A DNA stretch of 64,000 nt from Lentimicrobium saccharophilum (GTDB taxonomy: Bacteria; Bacteroidota; Bacteroidia; Bacteroidales; Lentimicrobiaceae): positions 2,048,345 through 2,112,344 of the forward strand of contig NZ_DF968182.1 of the NCBI RefSeq assembly GCF_001192835.1. The letters run 5' to 3'. Shown piece after piece: positions 55,065 through 63,980 of this stretch. The translations under genes were made by a program, and so were the position numbers. A model generated the notes under the pieces. It did not search any database and had not been told where the DNA came from. It saw only the letters and a program-made list of their open reading frames with translations. Each line of letters begins with the position of its first letter. Position 1 is the stretch's first letter.

Positions 55065-55832
55065 TCAGATTTCTTTCCGCAGGATATTCAGGAACCGTGT
55101 TTTGCTGATGTAGTGATCGGCAAGCAGTTTTCCGTCTTTGATCAACCCGAAGGTTCCGTAACCGGTTGGCGCATGCCTGGCCTGTTCCGGGGTTTCGATC
55201 AGCGTAACGTTAAGCTCAAGATGATTTTCGACCGCAGCCTCCTTCAGGTCGCTAACGGCTTTTTGATGCCAGGGGCACTGATCGGCATAAAGCAGGTGCC
55301 AGCCCTGATACTTATCAAGCTGCAGGCTCCAGTCAATCAGCGAAGGGGCCGGCACACCGGGCCGGAAGGTTTTGTAAAGCAGTTCAAAGCGGTCGAGTTG
55401 ATCACAAACCGCATAACCATTTTTCTCAAAAAGACTCTTGCCGGCCATCCAGGTTCCGCTGCTGCACATCGCGCAAACCCCGTTCATGCCCTGCGACAAA
55501 GCCTTTTCTTCAATAACCGTAAGCATTTTCCCGGCTACGCCCTGACTTCGGGATGCTTTCCGGTACATGACAATGCATTGAATAAACATGTAATTATCCG
55601 CTGAAACCGGCCGCCATGCAGCTTCGGAAGGCATGTATTCGGCAAAGCCGATAATGCCATCAACGTGCTTGCTTACCAATAGAAGCCGGACTTCTCTGTT
55701 ATGGGGCTGCTGAAGCCAGGCCACCTTGGTTTGATAACCCTTTGATTTTCTATCCTTGCTGCAGCAGATACCCTTTTCAAATGCGTCTTCAGCACCAGCT
55801 TCAATAAAAACCAGATCATCCTCTTTTGCCAT
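55065..55832 (-). CDS. GNAT acetyltransferase with C-terminal YoaP domain
   Basis: 255 residues. An N-terminal GNAT domain (about 30-150) has acetyl-CoA-binding features (YRKASRSQGVAGKML). A C-terminal YoaP-like/thioredoxin-like part (about 160-255) contains YADQCPWHQKA and GTFGLIKDGKLL. The combination is known from uncharacterised bacterial proteins; cysteine-rich spots (GICCSKDRK, CAMCSSG) hint at thiol chemistry. A start nine bases upstream would be a TTG, so I use the ATG at 55832. It is monocistronic. The substrate is unknown. Confidence 0.83.
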   Translation of the reverse strand: MAKEDDLVFIEAGAEDAFEKGICCSKDRKSKGYQTKVAWLQQPHNREVRLLLVSKHVDGIIGFAEYMPSEAAWRPVSADNYMFIQCIVMYRKASRSQGVAGKMLTVIEEKALSQGMNGVCAMCSSGTWMAGKSLFEKNGYAVCDQLDRFELLYKTFRPGVPAPSLIDWSLQLDKYQGWHLLYADQCPWHQKAVSDLKEAAVENHLELNVTLIETPEQARHAPTGYGTFGLIKDGKLLADHYISKTRFLNILRKEI

Positions 55833-55979
55833 AGCATTCAAACCGGTTAATCGTAAAAAAAACTAAATCATATCCGGAAAAGAAAAGAATAAACGATAAT
55901 ATCAGAGAATTCAGCCTGAACCACTGGCCTCTCTGCCTTTTCAACTCCACAATATAATGTTCGAAGCCCCCGGGAATTA

Positions 55980-57035
55980 TTAAACTCTTTTCCCGTATTG
56001 TTCTTCGTAATATTTCTGATAATCGCCCGAAGTCACGTTATTCAGCCATTCTTCATTGCTCAGATACCAGTCAACGGTGGTTTCGAATCCTTCGGTAAAC
56101 CTGATGGCCGGCTCCCAGCCCAGCTCATTCTTGATTTTTGTAGCATCAATGGCATACCGGAGATCGTGACCGGCACGGTCTTTAACGAAGGTAATCAGTT
56201 TTTCCGACTCCCCGGCTTCCCTGCCGAGTTTGCGGTCCATAATTTCACATAGTTTCCTGATCAACTGTATATTTTGCCACTCGTTGTTCCCGCCTATGTT
56301 GTAAGTCTCCCCTTCCCTGCCTTTATGAAAAATAAGATCTATTGCTTTTGCATGATCAACCACATACAGCCAGTCGCGCACATTTTCGCCTTTTCCGTAA
56401 ACCGGCAGGGGCTTGTTGTTGCGGATGTTGTGAATAAACAGCGGAATAAGTTTTTCGGGAAACTGGTAAGGACCGTAGTTGTTGGAACAGTTTGAAAGCA
56501 CTGCCGGCAAGTGATAGGTATGAAAATAAGCCCTTACCAGGTGATCGCTGCTGGCCTTGCTCGCAGAGTAGGGGCTTCGCGGATCGTAAGGGGTGGTTTC
56601 AAGGAATTTACCTTCATCGTCAAGGGAGCCATAAACTTCATCCGTGGAAATATGGTAAAACCGCTTTCCCTGCATATCTTCACCCCACGTTGCACGGGCT
56701 GCATTCAGAAGGTTAACAGTTCCGACGATATTGGTAAGGATAAATTCCATCGGGTTTAAAATGGAACGGTCAACATGCGATTCGGCCGCCAGATGGATTA
56801 CCCCGTCGAACCTGTATGCCGAGAACAACTCCAGCATTCGCCCGCCGTCAGTAATATCGGCTTTCTCAAAAATATAATTGGGACAGTTTTCAACATCCTT
56901 CAGGTTGGCCAGGTTGCCGGCATAGGTGAGCTTATCGAGATTAACGATCCTGTAGTCAGGATACTTTTTTACAAACAGTCGGACAACATGAGAACCGATA
57001 AAGCCGGCTCCTCCCGTGATCAGGATGGTTTTCAT
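55980..57035 (-). CDS. rfbB: dTDP-glucose 4,6-dehydratase
   Basis: Makes dTDP-4-keto-6-deoxyglucose, precursor of deoxysugars in surface polysaccharides. 351 residues of the extended SDR family: NAD-binding GGAGFIGSHV near the N-terminus, the HLAAESHVDRS motif, the catalytic STDEVYG and YSASKASSDH (Tyr-x3-Lys), NCSNNYGPYQFPEKLIP and DRAGHDLRYAIDATK. RfbB is distinguished from other epimerases by these last two stretches. It is the third gene after the WbpD-like acetyltransferase and galE, and the rfbA/rfbC/rfbD genes are not in the window. Confidence 0.95.
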   Translation of the reverse strand: MKTILITGGAGFIGSHVVRLFVKKYPDYRIVNLDKLTYAGNLANLKDVENCPNYIFEKADITDGGRMLELFSAYRFDGVIHLAAESHVDRSILNPMEFILTNIVGTVNLLNAARATWGEDMQGKRFYHISTDEVYGSLDDEGKFLETTPYDPRSPYSASKASSDHLVRAYFHTYHLPAVLSNCSNNYGPYQFPEKLIPLFIHNIRNNKPLPVYGKGENVRDWLYVVDHAKAIDLIFHKGREGETYNIGGNNEWQNIQLIRKLCEIMDRKLGREAGESEKLITFVKDRAGHDLRYAIDATKIKNELGWEPAIRFTEGFETTVDWYLSNEEWLNNVTSGDYQKYYEEQYGKRV

Positions 57036-57051
57036 AATTGTAATTTTAGAG

Positions 57052-58071
57052 TTATTTTTTATTTGCCAGGGCTTTTTCCCAGTTCCAGGCCGAAAGCATC
57101 ATTTCATCCAGCGACTTTCCGGCTTTCCATCCCAGTTCCCTGTTGGCGTATGAAGTATCGGCCCATACTTTTTCCACATCTCCGGGCCTTCGGTCAACTA
57201 TCCGGTAATTGAGCTTCTCTCCGCTTACTTTCTCAAATGAATGTATCACTTCCAACACACTGAAACCGTTGCCTGTTCCCAGATTAAAAATTTCAAACGG
57301 TGACGCTGACGCGCCGGAGATCATTCTGTCAACAGCAACCACGTGGGCTTTGGCAAGGTCAACCACATGAATATAATCGCGAATGGCAGTTCCGTCAGGA
57401 GTATCATAATCATTCCCGAATACGTTCAGTACCGGTCTCAACCCGATTGCTGTCTGGGTTATAAAGGGCACCAGATTGTTGGGAACACCCAGCGGCAACT
57501 CGCCGATCAGGGCCGAGGCATGCGCCCCGATGGGATTAAAGTACCTGAGGGCAATGGTTTTTAGTCCGTGGGCTTCCACTGTAAATCGCAGAATCTGTTC
57601 TGACATCTGCTTGGTATTCCCGTAAGGCGACCAGGCTTCCTTCACAGGGGAGGTTTCGCGCACCGGCAACTCGTCGGGTTGTCCGTAAACCGTACACGAC
57701 GAAGAAAAAACCAGGTTGGGGATATGATGCTCCTTCATTCCTTCCAGGACGTTAAGCAGCGAATCCAGGTTGTTACGGTAATACCTGAGGGGCTCAAGCA
57801 TGGACTCGCCAACAGCTTTGAAGGCGGCAAAATGAATAATTCCATCAAGCTTCTGTTGTGCGGCAAAGAAATCCCTGGTTTCATCCCGGGCGGCAAGATC
57901 AATTTTGCAGAATTCAGGCCGCCTTCCGCAAATTTCCGCAATCCGGTCAACCACTTCTGCATGTGAATTGGAGAGGTTATCCGCAATGACAACTTCATAA
58001 CCCTGCTCCATCAGTTCCACAACGGTATGCGAGCCGATATAACCAGTACCGCCTGTTACGAGTATCCTCAT
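57052..58071 (-). CDS. galE: UDP-glucose 4-epimerase
   Basis: Interconverts UDP-glucose and UDP-galactose (or the N-acetyl forms). 339 residues: NAD-binding GGTGYIGSHT, IHFAAFKAVGES, the catalytic SSSCTVYG and YGNTKQMSEQ (Tyr-x3-Lys), and YFNPIGAH. DTSYANRELGWKA near the C-terminus matches GalE. It lies 6 bases after the acetyltransferase gene and 16 before rfbB, so all three are co-transcribed. Confidence 0.95.
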   Translation of the reverse strand: MRILVTGGTGYIGSHTVVELMEQGYEVVIADNLSNSHAEVVDRIAEICGRRPEFCKIDLAARDETRDFFAAQQKLDGIIHFAAFKAVGESMLEPLRYYRNNLDSLLNVLEGMKEHHIPNLVFSSSCTVYGQPDELPVRETSPVKEAWSPYGNTKQMSEQILRFTVEAHGLKTIALRYFNPIGAHASALIGELPLGVPNNLVPFITQTAIGLRPVLNVFGNDYDTPDGTAIRDYIHVVDLAKAHVVAVDRMISGASASPFEIFNLGTGNGFSVLEVIHSFEKVSGEKLNYRIVDRRPGDVEKVWADTSYANRELGWKAGKSLDEMMLSAWNWEKALANKK

Positions 58072-58077
58072 ACCTGA

Positions 58078-58665
58078 TTACTTATTTTCCTGTAATTTAC
58101 TGACTATATTGCTTTCGAGCCGGTATTTCTCACCGCTTTCGGGACAAACGGCGATTCCGCCTGCATCAAAGTTAAGCCGGTGTCCGTATTCACTCATCCA
58201 TCCGATCTGCCTGGCAGGATTCCCGACTACCAGTGCATAAGCGGGTACCGAACGCGTAACCACTGCACCGGCTCCGATAAATGCATATTCGCCGATATCG
58301 TGCCCGCAAACAATGGTGGCATTTGCTCCTATTGAAGCACCTTTATGAACCGTTGTTACCGCGTACTGCCCTTTTCTGACCACCGCACTCCTGGGATTTA
58401 CGATGTTGGTAAAAACCATGGAAGGCCCGAGAAAAACATCATCTTCACAAATAACGCCGGTATAAACAGAGACATTGTTCTGCACCTTCACATTATTTCC
58501 GAGTACAACACCCGGCGATACCACCACATTCTGCCCCAGGTTGCAGTTTTCGCCCAGTTTGCAGCCTGTCATCAGGTGCGAGAAATGCCAGATTCTGGTT
58601 CCTTTTCCGATTATGCAGCCCTCGTCAACCACGGCGGTTTCGTGTATAAAAAAATCTTTTCCCAT
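58078..58665 (-). CDS. WbpD/WlbB-like sugar N-acetyltransferase (left-handed beta-helix)
   Basis: 195-residue hexapeptide-repeat acetyltransferase. Features: [52 protein letters not shown] and [16 protein letters not shown] are typical of enzymes that acetylate the 3-amino group of UDP-2-acetamido-3-amino sugars. The C-terminal tail ([10 protein letters not shown]) extends beyond the helix. It is the first gene of the galE-rfbB operon. Its likely partner is the aminotransferase encoded just upstream at 58793-59923. The exact sugar is not determined. Confidence 0.9.
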   Translation of the reverse strand: MGKDFFIHETAVVDEGCIIGKGTRIWHFSHLMTGCKLGENCNLGQNVVVSPGVVLGNNVKVQNNVSVYTGVICEDDVFLGPSMVFTNIVNPRSAVVRKGQYAVTTVHKGASIGANATIVCGHDIGEYAFIGAGAVVTRSVPAYALVVGNPARQIGWMSEYGHRLNFDAGGIAVCPESGEKYRLESNIVSKLQENK

Positions 58666-58709
58666 ATAATTCCTGTTTTAAGCTGTTGCCATTATTGCAG
58701 GTTAAAATG

Positions 58710-58717
58710 CAAATGTA
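58710..58717 (-). promoter_or_regulatory. -7 element of the acetyltransferase operon
   Basis: TACATTTG on the minus strand, exact TAnnTTTG, 45 bases upstream of the acetyltransferase ATG. Confidence 0.6.
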
Positions 58718-58750
58718 AATTTACTGATTCGGTGATTGAATAACAAAAAC

Positions 58751-58769
58751 GGCCGGAAAAAAACCGGCC
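58751..58769 (-). terminator. Terminator after the aminotransferase gene
   Basis: GGCCGG/CCGGCC stem with a 7-base loop, followed on the minus strand by GTTTTTG. It separates the aminotransferase gene from the acetyltransferase operon. Confidence 0.75.
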
Positions 58770-58792
58770 TGTGCATTTATCGTAAGTCAGCC

Positions 58793-59923
58793 CTATTGAT
58801 TCACAAACTCCAGCACTGAAGTTGTGATATAATTCAGCTGCTCTTCATCCAGTTCGGTGTGCATGGGCAGCGAAACTACCGTTTTGCAAAGGTGTTCAGT
58901 AACCGGGAAGTCACCTTCACGGTACCTGGGATCAATATATGCCTTCTGCAGATGAAGCGGAACCGGATAATAAATCATGGCAGGGATATCGCGCCTGGCC
59001 AGAAAATCGATCAGCGCCGCCCGGTCGATGCCGTCAGTTACCAGGGTGTACTGATGAAATACGTGGGTAGAACGTTCAAACCTTACGGGGATTTTCAGCT
59101 TCGGGTGATTACCGAAGGCCTTGTCGTAAAATGATGCCGCACGATTGCGGGCGGCTGCATACTCATCCAGCCTGGCCAGTTTCACCTTCAGTACAGCCGC
59201 CTGTATGCTGTCGAGCCGGCTGTTAACCCCCACATAATCATGGTAATACCTGACTGTCATCCCATGATTTACCACCACCCGCAGTTGTTTGGCCAGTTCA
59301 TCATCGTTGGTAAAAATCGCACCGCCATCCCCATAGCAACCAAGGTTCTTGCTCGGGAAAAATGAAGTACAACCCACATGACCTATCGTCCCGGCCTTTT
59401 TATGGCTGCCATCGGCAAAAATATAGTCGGCTCCGATAGCCTGACAGGCATCTTCTATCACAAACAGATTGTATTCCTTCGCTATCTCAAGCATGGCCTC
59501 CATATCGGCGCACTGCCCGAAAAGATGAACCGGAACAACCGCCTTTGTTTTAGGTGTGATGGCACGGCGAACGGCATCCGGATCAATGTTAAATGTTTCA
59601 GGGTCAACATCTACAACCACCGGGGTAAACCCGAGCAGGGCAATCACTTCGGCTGTTGCAATAAATGTAAAGTTGGTTGTAATCACCTCATCACCGGGCT
59701 TGATTCCCAAAGCCATCATGGCAACCTGCAACGCGTCTGTTCCGTTTGCACACGGGATAACATGTTTTACATCTAGGTATTTCTCCAGGTCTTCCTGGAA
59801 TGCCCTTACCGCGGGCCCGTTTATAAAGGCTGTTGAATTAATTACATCACTGATGGCCTGATCTATCTCAGGTTTAATTTTCTCATACTGACGCTTAAGG
59901 TCAACCATGGCAATCTTGTTCAT
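58793..59923 (-). CDS. DegT/DnrJ/EryC1/StrS sugar aminotransferase (WbpE/WlbC-like)
   Basis: PLP enzyme that adds an amino group to a keto nucleotide-sugar. 376 residues from the ATG at 59923, with the opening MVDLKRQYEKIKPEID, CANGTDALQVAM, the PLP phosphate site, VIEDACQAIGA and the PLP lysine in FFPSKNLGCYGDGGAI. The MVDLKRQY opening and the neighbouring WbpD-like gene favour formation of a UDP-2-acetamido-3-amino sugar acid. No dehydrogenase (WbpA/B) lies in the window. An upstream start (60031) is unlikely because it would pass the promoter at 59988. Confidence 0.9.
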   Translation of the reverse strand: MNKIAMVDLKRQYEKIKPEIDQAISDVINSTAFINGPAVRAFQEDLEKYLDVKHVIPCANGTDALQVAMMALGIKPGDEVITTNFTFIATAEVIALLGFTPVVVDVDPETFNIDPDAVRRAITPKTKAVVPVHLFGQCADMEAMLEIAKEYNLFVIEDACQAIGADYIFADGSHKKAGTIGHVGCTSFFPSKNLGCYGDGGAIFTNDDELAKQLRVVVNHGMTVRYYHDYVGVNSRLDSIQAAVLKVKLARLDEYAAARNRAASFYDKAFGNHPKLKIPVRFERSTHVFHQYTLVTDGIDRAALIDFLARRDIPAMIYYPVPLHLQKAYIDPRYREGDFPVTEHLCKTVVSLPMHTELDEEQLNYITTSVLEFVNQ

Positions 59924-59987
59924 CGGCTGCAGATTTAGTGAGGTTGGATTATTTGCAGGGTAAAAACCTGAATAATTATATGAGCGG

Positions 59988-59995
59988 CAAAGATA
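59988..59995 (-). promoter_or_regulatory. -7 element of the aminotransferase gene
   Basis: TATCTTTG on the minus strand, exact TAnnTTTG, 65 bases upstream of the ATG at 59923. Confidence 0.6.
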
Positions 59996-60103
59996 CAATA
60001 ACTCGGCTGTACACTGATAAACATGCCGCAAACAAACATGAGTTTTTTATAAATACTTAACTGTTGCCGAGCGAAAGGAACAACTTCCGATAATTCAATT
60101 TCA

Positions 60104-60111
60104 TATCTTTG
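60104..60111 (+). promoter_or_regulatory. -7 element upstream of the barrel gene
   Basis: TATCTTTG, exact TAnnTTTG. The nearest clear gene starts 195 bases downstream, implying a long leader or a short gene in between. Confidence 0.5.
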
Positions 60112-60306
60112 CCATAATATTTTGCCTTGTCTGATGCGCAAGAAATTCAACTTCCGGAGCCGTATCAGCATGATGCATCTTTTTTGCATGGCAAAGCACT
60201 GTCCTGTCAGCAGGTCGTTCAGGTGTTTTTTAAAACAACAGACCGGGTGTCACCTATGCGCTGCGACAGGTTGTACATCTATCTGACCATTGAAAAAACT
60301 CCGTAA

Positions 60307-61065
60307 ATGAAACACTCGTTAAAACTGATCCTTCTCTTTTTGCTGGCGGCACCCAGCCTGTTTGCCCAAAAAAGCATCAGTGATTCTGCCATATTCACAC
60401 ATCTTATTCATGGCAGTTTGTCGCTGCAACTGCCGGGCAATGATCTTGCCGGCAGGTTCGGACAGTTTGCCCAGGTTGGACCCGGCTATATATTCAAGAC
60501 CAGGGCTAACTGGATACTGGGAGTTGAAAGCAATTTTATCTTTGGTGGAATAGTAAAAAACAGTGACAACATTTTGCAGAGTATCGCCACCACCGATGGC
60601 AATATCATTGATATGGAAGGCACATACGCCGATTTTCATTTCTACATGCGGGGATTTAACGCGATGGCCAGAATAGGAAAAATTATACCGGCCTGGGGGC
60701 CAAACCGTAACTCAGGCATATTGCTGACGCTTGCCGGAGGATATCTTCAGCATAAAATATACATCGAACACCGGGACAAAACCGCGCCGCAGATCACCGG
60801 TGATTATGTAAAAGGCTACGATGAATTCAAAAACGGATTTGTTTCCAATATCTTTCTGGGATATCTTTACCTGGGCAATAACAACAAGGTCAATTTCTAT
60901 ACCGGCCTGGATTTTTCAATGGCAAAAACTTCATGGGTAAGACCTTATAGTTTTGCTGAAAGAAAGTACCATGAAGGTAGTTTTATTGATACCTTTGCCG
61001 GTATCAGGTTCGGATGGTTCATTCCTGTTTACAGGAGGGCGCCGAAAGAGTTCTACTATTATTGA
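60307..61065 (+). CDS. Predicted outer-membrane beta-barrel protein, function unknown
   Basis: 252 residues with a signal peptide (LLFLLAAPSLFA-QK). The mature part is rich in alternating strands with aromatic ends (GPGYIFKTRANWILGVESNF, GILLTLAGGYLQHKIYIE, NIFLGYLYLGNNNKVNFYTGLDFSM) and ends in a run of aromatic residues. This is the pattern of a small barrel. It lies 47 bases before waaA and may be co-transcribed with it. I do not recognise a named family. Confidence 0.72.
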   Translation: MKHSLKLILLFLLAAPSLFAQKSISDSAIFTHLIHGSLSLQLPGNDLAGRFGQFAQVGPGYIFKTRANWILGVESNFIFGGIVKNSDNILQSIATTDGNIIDMEGTYADFHFYMRGFNAMARIGKIIPAWGPNRNSGILLTLAGGYLQHKIYIEHRDKTAPQITGDYVKGYDEFKNGFVSNIFLGYLYLGNNNKVNFYTGLDFSMAKTSWVRPYSFAERKYHEGSFIDTFAGIRFGWFIPVYRRAPKEFYYY

Positions 61066-61112
61066 AAATCAAAAACTGCTGTGAAAGAAATATTCATCAA
61101 CACATCCGGGTC

Positions 61113-62390
61113 ATGAGGCTTCTATACAGCACCTCCATTGCAATTTATTACCTGTTCCTGCGAATGGCCGGAATTTTCAGCCCAAAGGCGAGGTCGTGGC
61201 ATTATGGCCGGAAATCGCTTTTCGACAAGCTCGGGGAAGTTTTTGCCACCCATTACAATTCAGATAACCCGGCTCCGGTGATGTGGTTCCATTGTGCATC
61301 CCTGGGTGAATTTGAGCAGGGGAAACCGGTAATTGAAGCGTTCAGAAGAGAATACCCTTCCTATACCATCCTCCTGACCTTTTTCTCCCCTTCGGGCTAT
61401 AACCATCACCATAATTACGACTTTGTTGACCATGTATTTTATCTCCCCATTGACACAAGGCGGAATGCCCGGCGTTTTATCAAAATAACACGGCCATCAG
61501 TTGCAGTCTTTGTCAAATATGAATTCTGGTTTAATTATCTGAACGAGCTTTTCATCAATCACGTTCCGGTATTTACTGTTTCAGCCATATTCAGGCCCAA
61601 CCAGCATTTTTTCAAATGGTACGGCGGCTGGTTCCGCACCCACCTGCGGAAAATCAATATGATTTTTGTTCAGGATGAAGAATCGGCCGAATTGCTCCGG
61701 ATGGTCGATGTGAGCAATATTGTGATCAGCGGAGATACCCGGTTCGACAGGGTAACTGCCATAAAAGAACAGCAGAAACCCTTTCCGCTGATCGATAAAT
61801 TTGTTGCAGGAAAACACGTGGTTGTTGCCGGGAGTTCCTGGCCTCCCGATGATGAGCTGATCGAAGCACTCAGCAAGAAAACCGGCGACAACGTTAAATT
61901 TATCATTGCACCCCATGAAACCAATCAGGGCCGGCTTAGGGAATTATCGCAGAAGTTGGGTGACAAAGCCGTTTTTTACAGTCAGGCTCCGGGAACCAAC
62001 CTCGAAAACAAGCAGTTTCTAATTATTGATTCCATCGGCATCCTTTCACAGTTATACAGGTTTGCAAGCATTGCTTACATTGGCGGTGGATTTGGCGCCG
62101 GAATCCATAACATTCTTGAAGCCGCAGCTTATGGGAATCCGGTATTCTTCGGCCCGAACTACCACCGGTTCAGGGAGGCCCGCGAAATGACTGCAGAAGG
62201 TACTGCATTCCCGGTGAGCCTGGCAACTGAGTTTTGCGACAAGGTCATTCAACTGCTTTCAGATCAGCACAAGCTGGAATTAACTGCGCACAATGCAGGG
62301 GCTTATGTTTCTGAAAGGACAGGGGCCACCCGGACTATCATGGATGAACTCCGGAGGCACATCAGCAATACTGACATGCACCAGGCCTGA
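61113..62390 (+). CDS. waaA: 3-deoxy-D-manno-octulosonic acid transferase (Kdo transferase)
   Basis: Adds Kdo to lipid A precursor at the inner membrane. 425 residues from the ATG at 61113: an N-terminal membrane-associated helix (YSTSIAIYYLFLRMAG), the catalytic-glutamate motif FHCASLGEFEQGKPVIEAF, KYEFWFNYLNEL, SGDTRFDRV, and the C-terminal donor-binding IGGGFGAGIHNILEAAAYG. The longer upstream start would read through the end of the barrel gene. Family is firm; how many Kdo units are added is not readable. Confidence 0.95.
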   Translation: MRLLYSTSIAIYYLFLRMAGIFSPKARSWHYGRKSLFDKLGEVFATHYNSDNPAPVMWFHCASLGEFEQGKPVIEAFRREYPSYTILLTFFSPSGYNHHHNYDFVDHVFYLPIDTRRNARRFIKITRPSVAVFVKYEFWFNYLNELFINHVPVFTVSAIFRPNQHFFKWYGGWFRTHLRKINMIFVQDEESAELLRMVDVSNIVISGDTRFDRVTAIKEQQKPFPLIDKFVAGKHVVVAGSSWPPDDELIEALSKKTGDNVKFIIAPHETNQGRLRELSQKLGDKAVFYSQAPGTNLENKQFLIIDSIGILSQLYRFASIAYIGGGFGAGIHNILEAAAYGNPVFFGPNYHRFREAREMTAEGTAFPVSLATEFCDKVIQLLSDQHKLELTAHNAGAYVSERTGATRTIMDELRRHISNTDMHQA

Positions 62391-62435
62391 AAACCTGAAA
62401 ATCAGCAATGGTTTTTTATTCCGCCGGCCGGACCT

Positions 62436-63980
62436 CTACTCCGTGAAATATCCTTCCCGCGGCAGCAGGCGTTTCAGATCGGCGATGCCATAGACTACCA
62501 CGGCAGTTACTACAGCCGCATGCTCCTGATATTCCGGAATGCTTTTATTATAGGTATCCCTTTCGGTGTGCCAGATCTCCCGGTAGTTAAAATTATACCC
62601 CTTTACATCCTCAAGGCCGAAACTCATCACAGGCACCCCTTCAACGGCAAACGGTCCGCTGTCGGTTCCCCAGGGTTTCAACGGACGCGCTGAAGGATCC
62701 CGCTTTTTCATCTCAAAAGGAAAATCCGGATTGATATCAGTAACGGGAGCGCAGACCTTTTCCATTTCGGACCACATCGCTTCGGAAACACTGATACTTA
62801 CCGGCGCCAATGGCCCTGAATCGCGGTTAAACATGTTTGAGATGTAAGGAAGTTTCTCCCGGTTCCTGTCAACCCAGCTTTGTGATCCAAGCAGCCCGAA
62901 CTCTTCTGCGGCCCAGAGGCACACCAGAATGGTACGTTTCGGTTTACCGCCGGCTTTCATTATCAGCCGGGCCGCTTCCATGGTGGGCGAAACGCCCGAT
63001 CCGTCGTCAACACCACCGGTAGCCACATCATAGGCGTCAAGATGACCTCCCATGATTACGTACTCCTCAGGATACTGAGTTCCGGGAATGATTCCGATTA
63101 CATTGTGATATTTCACCGGGCCCGGCTTGAAATGGTTGCGGATATCAAACTCAAGCAACACCGTTCTCCGCTCTTTAACCATCTGTTCTATCACGGCAAA
63201 CTGATGCTCATCCAGCTTGATATCAGGCACTGTCGGCAGATTTTCAAATGTCATGCTGTTGATGTTCTTCCGGTCGTAGAGGGCTACCAGGGGCACCGGA
63301 GCCGACTGTATGATCCCGAGTATACCAGCCTCACGCATCTCCCTGTAGAAAAGTGCAGGTTCATCCTTCAGTTCAGGGAGTTGCTTTTTGCTTTCCGATT
63401 TCTCATTCTCCCTTGAAATTTCACGAATCTGTTTTCTGATTTCCACATTTTCCTGAATCATGCTGTCGCGGCGGGCATCTGCTTCTGCCGAAAAATCTAT
63501 GGGGAAACCGTTGCTTCTGCCTGTGATCAAAACCCAGGCACCATTGAGGGCCCCTTTCATTCTTTCAAACTCTTCAGGGGTTTTGGGCTCCAACAGCACA
63601 TGACCGGTCTGAACCCCCTTGGTACCTGATGTATACGATGGTGTTACAAAATGGAGTGTCATGGACTGTTCGCCCATCATACGCCCAAACCATGGGCCAC
63701 GGTTAAAACCTACCGGAACGCTTCCGGCCTCATCCATCTCCACCTGCATCCCCCATTCCCTGAATCTGGATGCAGCCCATTCCGCGGCATTTTCATAGGC
63801 ATCAGACCCCACAAGCCGGCCGCCAAAGCGGTTACACAGGATATCCAGGTGCTGCATAGTCTTGTTATTGGTTTTTCCCTCAGCGATAATCCGGTCAACC
63901 ACAGCATTGTGCTGCGCCCTGACATGATCGCAAAAAACCAATGTGAGCAGTACAAGAGGAAGTAATGATATTCTTTTCAT
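62436..63980 (-). CDS. M28 family zinc metallopeptidase, secreted
   Basis: Zinc aminopeptidase/carboxypeptidase with a signal peptide (LLPLVLLTLVFCDHVRA-QH). 514 residues: an N-terminal PA-type domain region (about 60-240) and the M28 catalytic domain with zinc ligands in GGHLDAYDVATGGVDDGSGV, the acid Glu-Glu in WAAEEFGLLGS, and further ligands in NRDSG and a C-terminal histidine. The ATG at 63980 is chosen because the longer start is a TTG. Cleaved substrates are unknown, though peptide scavenging is typical. No promoter is clear. Confidence 0.92.
   Translation of the reverse strand: MKRISLLPLVLLTLVFCDHVRAQHNAVVDRIIAEGKTNNKTMQHLDILCNRFGGRLVGSDAYENAAEWAASRFREWGMQVEMDEAGSVPVGFNRGPWFGRMMGEQSMTLHFVTPSYTSGTKGVQTGHVLLEPKTPEEFERMKGALNGAWVLITGRSNGFPIDFSAEADARRDSMIQENVEIRKQIREISRENEKSESKKQLPELKDEPALFYREMREAGILGIIQSAPVPLVALYDRKNINSMTFENLPTVPDIKLDEHQFAVIEQMVKERRTVLLEFDIRNHFKPGPVKYHNVIGIIPGTQYPEEYVIMGGHLDAYDVATGGVDDGSGVSPTMEAARLIMKAGGKPKRTILVCLWAAEEFGLLGSQSWVDRNREKLPYISNMFNRDSGPLAPVSISVSEAMWSEMEKVCAPVTDINPDFPFEMKKRDPSARPLKPWGTDSGPFAVEGVPVMSFGLEDVKGYNFNYREIWHTERDTYNKSIPEYQEHAAVVTAVVVYGIADLKRLLPREGYFTE

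Larger units (their letters stand above)
59924..60306. other. Divergent intergenic region
   Basis: 383 bases holding the aminotransferase promoter (59988-59995, minus) and a plus-strand -7 element (60104-60111). A 50-codon ORF (60134-60286) follows the latter but has no other support. Otherwise I see nothing conserved in it. Confidence 0.45.

Noticed and set aside
60134-60286. 50-residue ORF with many cysteines and basic residues
   Set aside because: No recognisable family, no conserved features and the start context is not distinctive; listed only as a question.
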